Source: Okapia johnstoni
Lineage: Eukaryota; Chordata; Mammalia; Artiodactyla; Giraffidae
Reading direction: 5' to 3'
Assembly: GCA_024291935.2 (NCBI GenBank)
Contig: CM044320.1
Coordinates: 31,588,001-31,652,000 of the forward strand
DNA: 64,000 nucleotides
Below, in pieces: positions 28,811-40,792 of the stretch. The notes beneath the pieces were generated by a model. That model worked only from the letters and a program-made list of their open reading frames with translations, did no database searches and had not been told where the DNA came from. The first letter of the stretch is position 1. Every line of letters starts with the position of its first letter. The position numbers were made by a program, and so were the translations under genes.

Positions 28811-29437
28811 GAAGTCACCCTGCTTCTGAACTGTGTGAATCTAAATACTTCTCGGACAGAATACCTCAAAGTCTCTGTAGTCTTACAAAATCTGCTTTTA
28901 AACTCACGCACATCACCTTCTGATAAACCACACCCTGGGGATTCTAGGAAAGTCTGCACATGATGGGCACAGTGAGTTTTTGTTACTGAATGAATTTGCA
29001 CTTATTTCTATGTTGCTTTGTAGTCACTCTTCAATGTAAATCACAGATTTATTTTGTCCAAGTTCAAGTACATGATAAGCTCTTGTTTTCTCTGACAGCT
29101 GCTAACAGTGTTCTCCCTGTAGCTGGTGCTCCGTAAATCTTAAAAGGACTATAATATAGAAGAGGGAAAAGCTTTATATAGCACTTCTATGCTGACTATG
29201 AAAATTCTGGCATGAGCAGAAATGTAATCCGTCACGTGTCTCAGTTATCATCTAGGCTGGGGATTGCCAAGACAGACCTGCATCCCACTCTCTGTTCTGT
29301 GCACCCCACACCCCTGCCTCACCTCACATTTTCTCTCTCCTAACTTTTTTCACCTATTGTAAGTATATGCACGACTAACTTTTCTACCATTGGTCCTAAG
29401 TAGCCACCTCCTCTGCAACATGCTTTTCTTGACTCTG
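28811..29437. other. Unassigned intergenic sequence
   Basis: No repeat or coding signal recognised. Confidence 0.4.
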
Positions 29438-29446
29438 GACTTAGAG

Positions 29447-29668
29447 TTTGCGTGTTAAGTCCCTTCAGTCGTGTCCAACTCTTTTTGACCCTCTGGACTA
29501 TAGCTTGCCAGTCTCCTCTGTCCATGGGATTCTCTAGGCAAGAATACTGGAGTGGGTTGCCATGCCCTCCTCCAGGGGATCTTCCCAACGCAGGATCGAA
29601 CCGGCATCTTTTATGTGTCCTGCATTGGCAGGTAGGTTCTTTACCACTAGCGCCACCTGGGAAGCCCA
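29447..29668 (-). mobile_element. Bov-tA SINE (minus), first of two serial insertions
   Basis: Reverse copy, TTCAGTCGTGTCCAACTC to CGCCACCTGGGAAGCCC. GACTTAGAG occurs before it (29438-29446) and after it (29669-29677) as its target-site duplication. Confidence 0.92.
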
Positions 29669-29680
29669 GACTTAGAGCAG

Positions 29681-30118
29681 TTCAGTTCAGTTCAGTCGCT
29701 CAGTCGTGTCCGACTCTTTGCGACCCCATGAATCGCAGCACGCCAGGCCTCCCTGTCCATCACCAACTCCTGGAGTCTACCCAAACCCATGTCCATCGAG
29801 TCGGTGATGCCATCCAGCCATCTCATCCTCTGTCGTCCCCTTCTCCTCCCACCCCCAATCCTTCCCAGCATTAGGGTCTTTTCCAATGAGTCAACTCTTC
29901 GCATGACGTGGCCAAAGTATTGGAGTTTCAGCTTCAACATCAGTCCTTCCAATGAATACCCAGGACTGATCTCCTTTAGGATGGACTGGTTGGATCTTCT
30001 TGCAGTCCAAGGGACTCTCAAGAGTCTTCTCCAACACCACAGTTCAAAAGCATCAATTCTTTGGCGCTCAGCTTTCTTCACCGTCCAACTCTCACATCCA
30101 TACATGACTACTGGAAAA
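29681..30118 (-). mobile_element. BovB 3' end (minus), second serial insertion
   Basis: Starts with the BovB tail repeat TTCAGTTCAGTTCAGTCGCT and runs back to CATGACTACTGGAAAA. AGACTTAGAGCAG at 29668-29680 is repeated at 30119-30131. On the minus strand it encodes a fragment of the BovB C-terminus ([20 protein letters not shown]). Confidence 0.93.
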
Positions 30119-30127
30119 AGACTTAGA

Positions 30128-30275
30128 GCAGTGGGTCTTAAAGGAAAGCATTCCATCAATCACCGGGCAAATTTACAAAAATGCAAGTTCCTAGGCCCCT
30201 GATCCAGATATCCCATTCAGTTGGTCTAAGATGAACCAGAAATCTTCATTTCTGAGGTTGAGAAACTCTGATCTA
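30128..30275 (+). mobile_element. MER5A-like relic
   Basis: GCAGTGGGTCTTAAAGGAAA head, ATGCAAGTTCCTAGGCCCC and GAACCAGAAATCTTCATTTC fit MER5A. The BovB inserted at its edge. Confidence 0.5.
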
Positions 30276-30575
30276 GAAATACTCAGATTCCTCTCTCCTT
30301 GGCAGTTGCACTTTCTGCTAGCTTTCTTTGCCTGAGTTGCATAGTCGCCCTGACTGCCTTTCTTTCCCTGCCCAAGGACAAGCACACAGACCCACACTGA
30401 TAATGATGCAGCAAGAAAAAAGGAATGACAAAAAGTATTAATACACACTTTGTGCTGTCAGACTTTCTCTAAGAGGTAACTGAAGTTTCTACCTTCTACT
30501 GTTATACACTCCTGGGCAGGCAGCCACCTATATATGTGCACACACTCACATCATTTTGCTCTTAATGAAGATCAT

Positions 30576-30789
30576 GGGCTTCCCTGGTGGCTCAGGGGTA
30601 AAGAATCTGCCTGCCAATGCAGAAGACATGAGTTCGATCCCTGGGTTGGGAAGATTCCCCTGGAGAAGGAAATGGCAACCCACTCCAGTTTTCTTGCCTG
30701 AGAAATCCTATAAACAGAGGAACCCGGTTGGCTATAGACCCTGAGGTCACAAGAGCTGGACACCACTTAGTGACTAAACACCACCACCC
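30576..30789 (+). mobile_element. Bov-tA SINE
   Basis: Forward copy from GGGCTTCCCTGGTGGCTCAG to GACACCACTTAGTGACTAAA. The 12-bp duplication AATGAAGATCAT is at 30564-30575 and 30790-30801. Confidence 0.95.
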
Positions 30790-30801
30790 AATGAAGATCA
30801 T

Positions 30802-31482
30802 ACTGACCCTTTCGTTCGTGGGGTACTCCCTGATAGAATCAAAAGCCAAAACAACGGGGACACCCTTGTGTTAGTTGGGCTCTTATGAGATATAAAATGC
30901 CAGGACATGTCCACAATACTGCAAATGCTGAGGGTTTATTTAAAGAAAATTAGGAAGCTTTAGAAAATTGTACCATATCATCAGCCAGAACTCCCATTTA
31001 TTCCATGAACCAACTGCAGCTCTTGTGATCCAAAATAGGCTCTGGTTGCTTGCTCAGCCCCTCTTCAACAAGCATCTATTGCCTATACTCTACTAATTTT
31101 TCCGTTCTCTCAAATCCTCATCCCCCTGCTTCTTTTTTATAGAGAGTCTCAGCCTGTACTGCCATCTCTGCTTCTGGTGACCACTCCGTGTGATTTGTGT
31201 TTAAAACATCCCAAGAGAGGGGAACTGAATGTATCTGTCATTCATTATTCATTAGGATGGGCCTTTATGGGACTTAGCTTTCCTGATGGGCTACCTGATT
31301 GGTGACTTGGTCTTCTTTATGCCTGCTTAGAGACCACTGCCTTTGTTTGAGTGCCAATCCTGGGTCCAGACAGTGGTGGCCAAGCAGCAGGACATGGAGC
31401 AGGGAAAGTTAAGCAAGAGGAGTCACCTATGGATGTTTACATGGACCCTCCATCAGTTTTCTCAGATGGGAAATTTGTATTG
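30802..31482. other. Unassigned intergenic sequence
   Basis: No named repeat or coding signal seen. Confidence 0.4.
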
Positions 31483-31506
31483 CTGAATAGGTGCTATTTA
31501 GATAGG

Positions 31507-31789
31507 TTTTTGGAGAAGACAATGGCAACCCACTCCAGTACTCTTGCCTGGAAAATCCCACAGACAGAGGAGCCTGGTAGGCTGCAGTCCATGGGATCGC
31601 TAAGAGTCGGACACGACTGATCGACTTCACTTTCACTTTTCACTTTCATGCATTGGAGAAGGAAATGGCAACCCACTCCAGTGTTCTTGCCTGGAGAATC
31701 CCAGGGACGGGGAAGCCTGGTGGGCTGGCGTCTATGGGATCGCACACAGTCGGACACGACTGAAGCTACTTAGCAGCAGCAGCAGCAGC
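31507..31789 (+). mobile_element. Bov-A2 SINE (dimer) nested in CHR SINE
   Basis: Two Bov-A monomers in tandem (31511-31641 and 31654-31780), joined by CTTTCATGCATTGGAGAAGG and ending in (AGC)n. AGATAGG flanks it (31500-31506 and 31790-31796). It interrupts the poly-T end of the CHR element that follows. Confidence 0.92.
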
Positions 31790-31796
31790 AGATAGG

Positions 31797-32144
31797 CTTT
31801 TTAAATTCATTAATTTATTTTTGGCTGCTCTGGATCTTTGTTTGCTTTGCATGGGCTTTCTTCAGTTGTGGTGAGTGGGGACTACTCTTTGTTGCAGTGC
31901 ACAGACTTCTTGTTACAGTGGCTTCTCTTGTTGCGGAGCACAGGCTCTGGGCGCACGGGCTTCAGGAGTTGCAGCACGCAGGCTCGGTAGTTACTGCTCG
32001 TGGGCTCTAGAGTGTGAGCTCAGTAGTTGTGCCACACGGGCTTAGTTGCTCCGGGGTATGTGAAGTCTTCCTGGACCAGGGATCAAACCCATGTCCTCTG
32101 CATTGGCAGGCAGATTCCCTATCTACTAAATTACCAGGGAAGTC
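31797..32144 (-). mobile_element. CHR-type SINE (minus)
   Basis: Reverse copy from a T-rich tail and TTTTTGGCTGCTCTGGATCT to TACCAGGGAAGTCC. The 18-bp duplication CTGAATAGGTGCTATTTA is at 31483-31500 and 32145-32162 and encloses the Bov-A2 as well. Confidence 0.95.
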
Positions 32145-32401
32145 CTGAATAGGTGCTATTTATTTCCCTTACCCCGCACATAGTCTCCTCAGGACACTTA
32201 TTTCATCAGACTTTGTGTTCCTTTTTGGCGTATCTGTTTTCTCCACTAGGTTGTTAATTTCTCAAAGTCCTTGCCCCATTTTGCTCTGTATCCTCTATCA
32301 CATTGTACCGCTCTATGTAGTGAATGGAGTTATAACAAAACTTCTGCCTTGTCTCTGCACAGTCACTTTGTCTCCTCCAGCTAACTTCTCAGACCATTTC
32401 T

Positions 32402-32652
32402 TTTTTTATATATTTATTTATTTGGCTGCACCCGGTCTTAGTTGCAGCACATGGAATCTTAGTTTCTGCATGCAGGCTCTTTGCTTGTGGCACATGGACT
32501 CTCTCTAGTTGTGGCATGCCGTCTCAGTAGCTGCAACTCATGGACTTAGTTGCTCTGAGGCATGTGGGAGCTTAATTCCCTGACCAAGGATTAAATCTGA
32601 GTCCCCCTCACTGCAAGGTGGATTCTTAACCACTGGACCACCAGGGAAGTCC
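32402..32652 (-). mobile_element. CHR-type SINE (minus)
   Basis: Reverse copy, TTTATTTGGCTGCACCCGGT to GGACCACCAGGGAAGTCC. Flanked by TTCTCAGACCATTTCT (32386-32401) and the one-mismatch copy at 32653-32668. Confidence 0.94.
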
Positions 32653-32668
32653 TTCTCAGATCATTTCT

Positions 32669-33799
32669 AAATGAATGTCCAATCATCTTGAATGCCTGTC
32701 AAAACCCAGATTCCCCTCTTATTTCCCCAAGCTACTTCCCTCTCCCAGTTTTTTCCCTCACACTTGATCACTGTCATGATCCTTCAAAACACTGAGATTT
32801 GAAATTTTAATGTTTACCCCTCTCTGCTTGCAAGCCCCTTTTAGTGATACTTCCTAGTCTTTCCTCATCTCTGCCTCATCTACATTTCTTCCTTCACACC
32901 TATGTTTCTAGATCAGCTTCCTTACCTCCCGGCTTTCTTCTTTTTTGTTCAGGTCACATGCTATTGCCAAGTAAATCTTCCTTACACATGTTTTTCATCG
33001 TCATCAAACATATATTCGGTACCGACTCCATAGAGGCTGCACTCATACAGATTATATATTTTATAAGTGCAAAGAGTTACAAGCTAAGTTCCTAATGAGT
33101 ACATAAAGACTGATCATTACCTTAGAAAATTAGAGAGGGGGAATGATCGCTGGCCCTAGTTAAGCCTTCACCAAGACTGACTCTTGCTTATAAATCCTTA
33201 TTAACTCTATATCTAATTGCAGCAAGTCCAAATCTTTGGCTCCCAGCTTATGATAGGACTCATGGTCCAGCACCATCCTGCCCTGAGATTTTGTCCCCTG
33301 CCTTTCCCCAAAACAGATGCCTTCTTTTCCTCAAAAAAAATCTCCCTTCTGTGCCGCAAAGCTAGGATATTATGTCTTTGCTCCTTTCTTTTCAGCAGGC
33401 ATCTTTTTGCCTCTCTCTTTGCTAAAATTCTCTTTCTTTCAAGATCTAGCACAAGTCCTTCCTCCTATTTGAAAGCTTCCTTAATTATGCCATCTCTTTT
33501 TCATCTCTCTCTTTATTATGTCATATGAGTTAATCATGTCTTCCCAAGTAAATTCTAAAATCCCAGAGGCGAGAAGCTATCTTAGGTGTGTGACCTCACC
33601 CACCCAAACAAGCCTAGTTCACTGCAATTACTCAATACCCACATAATACATATAACACTCTTATCAGCAAGGTAAACATGATGAAAGCAGTGTTTGAGAA
33701 AGATTAGAATGGCAGCTAAAGGCAGAAAAGATGGGAAGAAAAAAAGACCTCAGGTAAGGTGTTTTGTGGATCATGTAACGGTATGGTGAGAATAATATG
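32669..33799. other. Possible L2 debris, unassigned
   Basis: Pyrimidine-rich text at 32690-33000 and 33220-33640 with L2-like phrases (AAGTCCTTCCTCCTATTTGA, ATCCCAGAGGCGAGAAGC). No gene. Family assignment weak. Confidence 0.3.
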
Positions 33800-34001
33800 T
33801 GTTAAGTCCCTTCACTCACTCTTTGTGACCCCATGGACCGCAGCCTGCCCGGCTTTTCTGTCCATGGGATTCTCCAGGCAAGAATACTGCAGTGGGTTGC
33901 CATTTCCTCCTTCAGGGGGTCTTCCCGACCCAGGGATGGAACCCGAGTCTCTTATGTCTTCTGCATTGGCAGACAGGTTCTTTACCACTAGCACCACTGG
34001 C
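33800..34001 (-). mobile_element. Bov-tA SINE (minus)
   Basis: Reverse copy from GTGTTAAGTCCCTTCACTCA to TTTACCACTAGCACCACTGG. Confidence 0.9.
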
Positions 34002-34402
34002 TAAATTTCCAGTCTTGTGAACTAGAACGAATTGGTGAATCTCAGAGAGCTTCATGTTTAGGAGTGGGATGGTGACATAAGGGTTACCGTTTGTTGAGCT
34101 CCGATGAGCCAGACAAGTTTTATACACTCTTGTAAACAAACAGCACATCTGTCTCATATCTGTCCGCTTCTCCTGTTCCTCACTGTGACCTGTTCTCCAA
34201 GCCACCATCCATCATCCCTTTCCCAGGGGACAGTCAACTGCTAACAGGTCTCCTGGCTGCTATTGTTGCTCCTCTGCAATCAAGTCCCATAACAGAGCAG
34301 CCAGACTAATTCTTTTCAAAGTGTAAACTGAATTGTGTGACCAGCTCAAGCTCTCATTGCACTCAGAGTAAAATTCAAGCTCCTTCAGCTATTTCATGGG
34401 GT

Positions 34403-34562
34403 TGTTTTTGTTCAGTCGCTAAGTCGTGTCCGACTCTTTGCAGCCCCATGGACTGCACGCAGCACGCCAGCCTCCCCTGTCCTTCACTACCTCCCGGAGC
34501 CTGCTCACATTCTCGTCCATTGAGTTGGTGAGGCCATTCAACCGTATCATCCTCTGCTGCCC
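34403..34562 (-). mobile_element. BovB 3' fragment (minus)
   Basis: TTGTTCAGTCGCTAAGTCGT to TATCATCCTCTGCTGCCC, a short BovB end. Confidence 0.8.
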
Positions 34563-34729
34563 TGAAGTAGTTTCTGCCTTTTTCAGATCACACCACTCAC
34601 GACCCTTCCCCTCGCTAGGCTCCGACTACACTAGCCACTTCTTTCTTCCTCATTCTCTCCCTGAGGCCTCATACCTGCATTTTCCTGCCAGAGAGCCTCA
34701 GCCTGCCTTCCTGGTGTCAGCTTAACGTT

Positions 34730-35005
34730 AGCACTTCAGTGAGAGGTTTCCCCACACCTTGCCCAAATCAGCACCCCTCCACCCTGTGCCCTTACTTCTG
34801 CCCTTCAACTAATCCCTGTCTAACACCGTGGCTTGTTCTGTTCCTTTGCTTAACACTCATATCTGAAATTATCTCCGTCATTTGTTTGCTTGTCTCTTCC
34901 TCCCCTGAAATATAAATGTCATGAGCCAAAGACCACTGAATCCTCAATGCCAGAGAGAACTTAGCGCATAGTAGTCACATCATAAAGATTTGCTGTTAGG
35001 TTGCT
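34730..35005 (+). mobile_element. L2 LINE 3' end
   Basis: CCTCCCCTGAAATATAAATGTCATGAG-type coding end and AACTTAGCGCATAGTAGTCA tail fit L2. Confidence 0.5.
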
Positions 35006-35900
35006 CTAAAGAAAATACAAGAACTAATAATAATCCACTCTAAGTAAAGTCTTCGCAAGTTAATTTAAGTCTCTTGCTTTTGACTCTGTCTACCTAAGGC
35101 AATAGGACTTTACTGAAAGCTTGTTTTGTTTTTAAGAAAGTCAGAAATTAGATGTATTTTTTTAAAGAGGTGTTCATTGGATGACCTATTGACTACAAGC
35201 TTGATTTCTTAGTTTCTGTCTCTCTCCCTTAATCACAGTCATTAGATAAGTTGTAAGTTGCTTCCCTTCCATTTGTGGTAATGTGCATTCAACAGAGCTT
35301 TACTTTGCACATCAGTTGAACATTTTGGAGTCTAGGGGCATTAACCCTTTGGGACCAGGTGTCTAATTTAGTATCCATGTGTCCTCAGATAATAGAAGCA
35401 AGACACTTTTTTGGGGGGAGCTAAATTCTAGTCTCTGTGGAAGATTATATGTCTTTTCATATATCCAGTGAAAATAACCATGTTTTTAAAAATAGTGAGA
35501 AAAGTAACATTGTTTTAGCATGTTTGCAAATCTCTTAAAGGCCTGGCTTTATAGAAGCTAGATTTTCATATCTACTTTAGACAGATTCTCTGTTTAGACA
35601 TCACACATAGCGTCTAAAAAACTCCACTATACACTCATAAGAGAAATGAAAGTAAAAAAAGAAACAACATCTTGGTGTTATTATGAATATAGATTTGACC
35701 TTGAGGGACACCTAAAAATGTCGTCAAATCTCCAGGAGTACCTGAACCATATACTCTGAGAACTACTGTTTGAAAGAACTGCTAAATTTTTACTGGTAAA
35801 CCAGAATCAAATTTAATAGAGACGAAAGCCATGGTTAGTTTTTCTAAAGTTATTCTTTTACTTCTCAGTACAGGCTCTGTGAATCCCTATTAAAAGGCAT
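35006..35900. other. Unassigned intergenic sequence
   Basis: AT-rich, no named repeat or gene. Confidence 0.45.
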
Positions 35901-36035
35901 CAGACTTCCCTGGCAGTCCAGTGGTTAAGACTCTGCACTTCCAATGCAAGGGGCAGGTGTTTGATCCCTGGTCAGGGAACTGAGATCCCATGTGGCAGGC
36001 AACAGTCAAAAAAAAAAAAAAAAGAAAGAAAAGAA
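35901..36035 (+). mobile_element. CHR-type SINE
   Basis: GACTTCCCTGGCAGTCCAGT head, TTTGATCCCTGGTCAGGGAA B-box region, ending in an A-run and (GAAA)n. Confidence 0.88.
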
Positions 36036-36467
36036 GGCTTCCATTGGTAATGGTGTGTAGGAGAAATTATCACTAAGGTAATATGCAAAGCTAAAACAGA
36101 TGCCCCAAATAATGTACTTCCTTGTGATGATTGCAAACTCTTGTTTTTAGGTCAGTTTTGTGTTCCATAGGATTTTGAAGCACTTTATAAACAACAATTA
36201 ATTAAACTTTCCAGGACACCAAAGGAATTATTTCCAAATATAATTTTTGTGTATTTGCCAGGCAGTTTAACTGACAAAGAGAGTTTCAGGGCTTTTCCTG
36301 GCTTGAAGGAAAGTTGTAAGCAAAAACAAAGAATTTATCATCAATTTATTGTGACTATAAACACACTATATATTCTCCAGACTGTTTTAATTTACCAGAT
36401 TTGTCAGGAGTATGGATAATGTTGTTAAAATGAAAATTTCTACTCTCAGTGTCTCAACAATACTTAA
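36036..36467. other. Unassigned intergenic sequence
   Basis: AT-rich, no named repeat or gene. Confidence 0.4.
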
Positions 36468-36608
36468 TTTTTTTCCCTTCTTATTTCTTCCTTTCTTTCT
36501 TTTTCTTTCTTTCTCTCTCTCTCCTTCTCTTCCTTCCTTATTTCCCTTTTTTCCTCCTCCCTCTTTCCTTTTTTCCCTCTTCCTTCCTTCTTTTCTTCTT
36601 TCCTTCCA
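36468..36608. repeat. Polypyrimidine tract, about 140 bp
   Basis: Almost pure C/T on the plus strand, mixing TTCC, TTTC and CTCT units, with only two or so purine breaks. Frames through it are low-complexity and not coding. Confidence 0.95.
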
Positions 36609-36764
36609 CTCTTAAGTTTTGAAAAAACACCCAAACTATAAAACTCCTCAGATATTAAATCTTAGCCTAGCCCCATAAAATACTTTGACCTTCCGAAGTC
36701 ATCAGTTAAGTGACTTCAAATTTGTATTGTATTCCATCCACTGATGTTCAAGTCAGTTGCAAGA

Positions 36765-37275
36765 AAATCTTGTCACTCCTCTATTCTAAACCTCCAGTAG
36801 CTTCTCAAGTCATTGAAAGGCAGACCCCTCAGCATGCCCCACGAGAGACCCCCTTAACTTCCTAGAGGCGTGTCCTTCTCTTTTGTTGCCACACTGGCCT
36901 CCTCTTATTCCTTCCACATCTCGGCAAGTGCTCACCTCAGGGTTTTTGCACTTGCTGTTTCTACCACCTGGGAGGCTCTTCCCCTCTGACCACCCCATGA
37001 CCCTGTCCCTTGTTTCCTTTAGGTCTTTGCTGAAATGCCACTTCCTCAGCGAGGTTCCTGACCACCTACTTTAAAATTGCACCTTCTACTCCAGAACTGT
37101 CTCTCTTCTCTTTATCTACTCTTCTTTTCTCCATAGAACTTATCACCATCTGTCTGCCTTCCCTCAACTAGAAACCAGGCTATACATGAGCTAGGATTTG
37201 TGTCTGTTCTGTTCAATGCTGAATTCCCACCACTAGAACATGCAGGAGACACTCAAGAAATACCTGTTGAGTAAA
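36765..37275 (+). mobile_element. L2 LINE, long 3' piece
   Basis: Long L2-like text: CACACTGGCCTCCTCTTATT, GGTCTTTGCTGAAATGCCAC, AGGTTCCTGACCACCTACTT, TCCATAGAACTTATCACCAT, then AGGAGACACTCAAGAAATACC. It is the most complete L2 in the window. Confidence 0.75.
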
Positions 37276-37848
37276 ACAACAAAAGGAACTTAGACATGTG
37301 TCATAATGGTAAGAAGGTGACAAACCACAAAAATATGCTAAAATATAATAAATATTTATTTCCAGAAAACCATCCTGACACCAGCTATTACATCAAGAAA
37401 CAAGGACTAATAGACACTCTACTGAATTATTTCTGGCTTAACAATGTCATACAGCTTATATCATTTTCTAAAAGGTAAAAAACCCAAATGAGTTGTTTAA
37501 TAGATAAAATCGTGAGAGGTATGCAAATTCTCCTCATGATTTTAGATGAGAGAAGGTACTCTACCTTTGAACCTAATTGAATATTTCTTGTTTTCTCTTT
37601 ATGATTTAGAATACCTATTAGCCTAAATTCAGTTTCATGAAAATAAATCAAAATGAACCAATAACCAATCTAATTTTCTAAGTGAAAATTTGTTGTGACT
37701 TACATAAAAATCATATATATATATATATATATATAAATCAAGGAACAAATTCTACGCAAGTGTATGTAATTGTTGATAGAGTTTGAAAAATGGAAAGTTC
37801 AGAAAACAGAGGTAAAAATGAAGAAAATGTGAGAGTCTATGTCTTGGT
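37276..37848. other. Unassigned, with (AT)n
   Basis: AT-rich sequence with an (AT)n run at 37713-37735. Confidence 0.6.
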
Positions 37849-38066
37849 TAAGCCTTCCTGGTAGTTTGGACAGTAAAGAGCCTGCCTGCAATGCAGGAGA
37901 CCTGGATTTGATTCCCCGGTTGGGAAGATCCCCTGGAGAAGGGAATGGCAACCCAATCCAGTATTCTTGTCTGGAGAATTCCATGGACAGAGGAGCCTGG
38001 CAGGCGACAGTCCATGGGGTCGCAAAGAGTTGGCTATGACTGAGCGACTAGCACTTTCACTTTTGT
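37849..38066 (+). mobile_element. Bov-tA SINE
   Basis: Forward copy, AGCCTTCCTGGTAGTTTGGA to GACTGAGCGACTAGCACTTT. Confidence 0.9.
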
Positions 38067-38087
38067 GTCTAGTTAAGACTGGGAAGG

Positions 38088-38330
38088 GACTTTCCTGGTG
38101 GTCCAGTGGTTGATAATCTGCCTTCCAATACAGGAGATTCGGGGTCGATCCCTGGTGGGGGAACTAAGACCCTCACATGCCTCAGGGCAACTGAGCCCGT
38201 ACACCACAACTATTGATCCCACGTGCTGTAGAGTCTGTGGTCTACACCATGAGAAGCCCATACACCGCAACAAAGATTCAGCACAGCCAAAAAAAATTTT
38301 TTTAATGAAAGGATTGAAAAGATGAGAGAG
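38088..38330 (+). mobile_element. CHR-type SINE
   Basis: GACTTTCCTGGTGGTCCAGT head to AAGATTCAGCACAGCCAAAA. The 12-bp duplication AGACTGGGAAGG is at 38076-38087 and 38331-38342. It inserted directly beside the Bov-tA before it. Confidence 0.93.
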
Positions 38331-38342
38331 AGACTGGGAAGG

Positions 38343-39462
38343 TGCATGCATCCGGATGGTGGGGGAGTGTTATGTGTGTACTTTTACCACACTGAGTAAT
38401 GCTTGCTGGTAAGGGCGTCATCAAGGCTAGCAGCTGTCAACTAAGCAAGGTGTTGAGATGATTTAGTTGTGAGAATATCTATAAGTCATTTGTAACTGAT
38501 ATTAAAAGATTTCATACTTGAGTTGGCTTTAAGAAATTTAATTCATGTTCAGAGTCATCTCGAGCACGTGCTTCTCAAGCTGACTTGAATTCTCATGCGC
38601 TTTCATGAGTAGGAGTTGCAGCTAGTTCCCATCGGAGTCTGTGATGAATGTGATTATCTCAGAGAGAAAAAACTGAGAATCATTGGTCTGGTTCTTTTTC
38701 TAAGAAAAAACGAGAAATTCTGCAAAATAAAGAAAAGTTTTGATGCCATAATCAATATAGAGTCAGGCCATCTTTTTCAAATATTTCTCTAATAGAACAC
38801 TTGAAAACCATTCATTGGGAGCTTGCTTTCAGACGGTCAGAGGCAGGCTGCTGGGATACATATTACGTTCATAGGGTGAAACACGAGTATATAAAATTCA
38901 AAAATCCTAAAAGGTGTAATGTTATGCATTGAGACATTAACATAAAACTCAACATCCAAAGGTAGATTGCTTTCAGTTTTCTTTCAAATCTAAAGATTCA
39001 TAGAGCAGCTGAGAAAAAAGCATTACTTTGTAAAAAGAATTTGGGGCTGGTTAGGTTTCAGTAACATCTCTACCCAAAATAGTAAACAGTGTGTGGAGTG
39101 GTTTTTATTTTTCCTTATGTGCTGTTGAAGAAACAAGCTGTTGTGGAATTTTGCATCTAGTATGCAATCCTATTTCTATAAATTAAAGAAAGATGTGTGG
39201 TATTGCTGCGGTCCTGACTTACCATAAGAGCTATAATAAATAAATAATGAGGAATGCATATAAATGCAAGACACTTACACAATTAGTAAATAATAACACT
39301 GTAAAGTACATAGTTTTACAATGAGGATAATCCACATTACCTCTTACCTGGGCTTTTGCCCCTCTCTCCTCCCACTATTTTTCCCTCTTTAAATCCACTT
39401 TCATATGCTATTATCAGCTTAATCCTCTTGAAGCACAATGCTGACATCTCTCCCTCATTTAG
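38343..39462. other. Unassigned intergenic sequence
   Basis: AT-rich; no named repeat or coding signal. Confidence 0.45.
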
Positions 39463-39470
39463 AAATCATA

Positions 39471-39586
39471 GGGAATTCCCTGGCGGTCCAGCAGTTAGGC
39501 TGCCAAGCTTCCACTGCAGGGGGCCCTGGTTTGATTCCTGATTGGGGAACTAAACTGAGAGGCACAGCCGAAAAAATAAAAAATAA
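39471..39586 (+). mobile_element. CHR-type SINE
   Basis: GGGAATTCCCTGGCGGTCCA head, GGTTTGATTCCTGATTGGGG, A-rich tail. AAATCATA at 39463-39470 and 39587-39594 is the duplication. Confidence 0.9.
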
Positions 39587-39594
39587 AAATCATA

Positions 39595-40241
39595 TAGCCT
39601 ATAACACAGATACGTGCAGAATAAAGTTCAACTCTGAATCTACTTTTCTAATCTCATTTCCCACTAGTATCCTCCTTCAGGTACTTTACTTTAAGCTAAA
39701 CTTCATTACTTCCCTACTTTTCCTGCCTCTAAGAATTTGCTGCCTGAAATTCTTGTTTTCATGTTTGAATCCCCCCTAATCCTCAAACATTAGCAAAAGC
39801 AGGTTCTAATGGAGGAGGAATAGACAGGTGTGACACCTATGTTTTCGTTTTATGAGAAAGTGAATACAGTAGGCTCTCCATATGCATGAGTTCTGCATCC
39901 ACAGATTTAACTAACCTGGGATTGAAAATATTCTGAAAAAAAAATTTTCAGAAAGTTCCCCAAAGCAAAACTTGAATTTGTCACATATCCAGCAACTATT
40001 TGCCCAACATTTACATTGTATTAGATATTATTAGTAATCTAGAGATGATTTAAAGTATATGGGTGGATATGTGTAGGTTGTAAGCAAATACTATGTCCTT
40101 TTATACAAAGGACTCGAGCTTCCTAAGATTTTGTTACCTTCAGGGGTCTTGGAACCAGTCCTCCAGGGTTGCTGAGGGACCACTGTACCTTCAAACAGTG
40201 CAACTCTTTAACTGCTATTTTCCTACTGTCCTCTTCAAAGT
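39595..40241. other. Unassigned intergenic sequence
   Basis: A stretch at 39870-40190 (GTAGGCTCTCCATATGCATG, CACAGATTTAACTAACC, GGTTGCTGAGGGACCACTGT) resembles an old DNA-transposon relic; family not named. Confidence 0.35.
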
Positions 40242-40432
40242 GGGCTTCCCTGGCGGCTCAGTGGTAAAGAATCCACCTGCCAACACAGGAGATGAAGCTT
40301 TGATCCTGGTTTGGGAAGATTCCCTGTGAAAGGAAATGGCAACCCACTCCAATAGTTTCGCGTGGAAAATCCCATAGACAGAGGAGCCTGGTGGGCTCAA
40401 AGAGTCAGACATGACAGCGACTAGACAACAAC
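40242..40432 (+). mobile_element. Bov-tA SINE
   Basis: Forward copy, GGGCTTCCCTGGCGGCTCAG to GTCAGACATGACAGCGACTA. Confidence 0.9.
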
Positions 40433-40672
40433 CTCTCCGATGTATTTTCATCTTGCCCTTAACAACTTTCATGACAACATAATAACTTAAAAACAGTTAA
40501 AAAGTGCCACTTTTAGAGATGGTTTGGAGGAGCCATCCTTCTCTCATTCCCAACTAGGCACCTTCTGACTTCAAGGCTCTGCTCAGATGATACTATCTTC
40601 ACAAAAGCTTGTGTCTGATTCACTTAGCAAAGAGTAATTTCCACTCTTCTCAGCTCTCACTACTATATCCAC

Positions 40673-40792
40673 TTTTTTTTTTTAACTTTTTGGCCATGCT
40701 ACTCAGGATCTTGTTTTCCTGATCAAGAATCGAACCTGCACCCCTTGCAGTGGAAGTGTGGTGTCTTAACCACTGGACCGCCAGGGAAGTCC
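40673..40792 (-). mobile_element. CHR-type SINE (minus)
   Basis: T-run, TTTTTGGCCATGCTACTCAG, ending GGACCGCCAGGGAAGTCC. Short 3'-truncated form. Confidence 0.88.
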
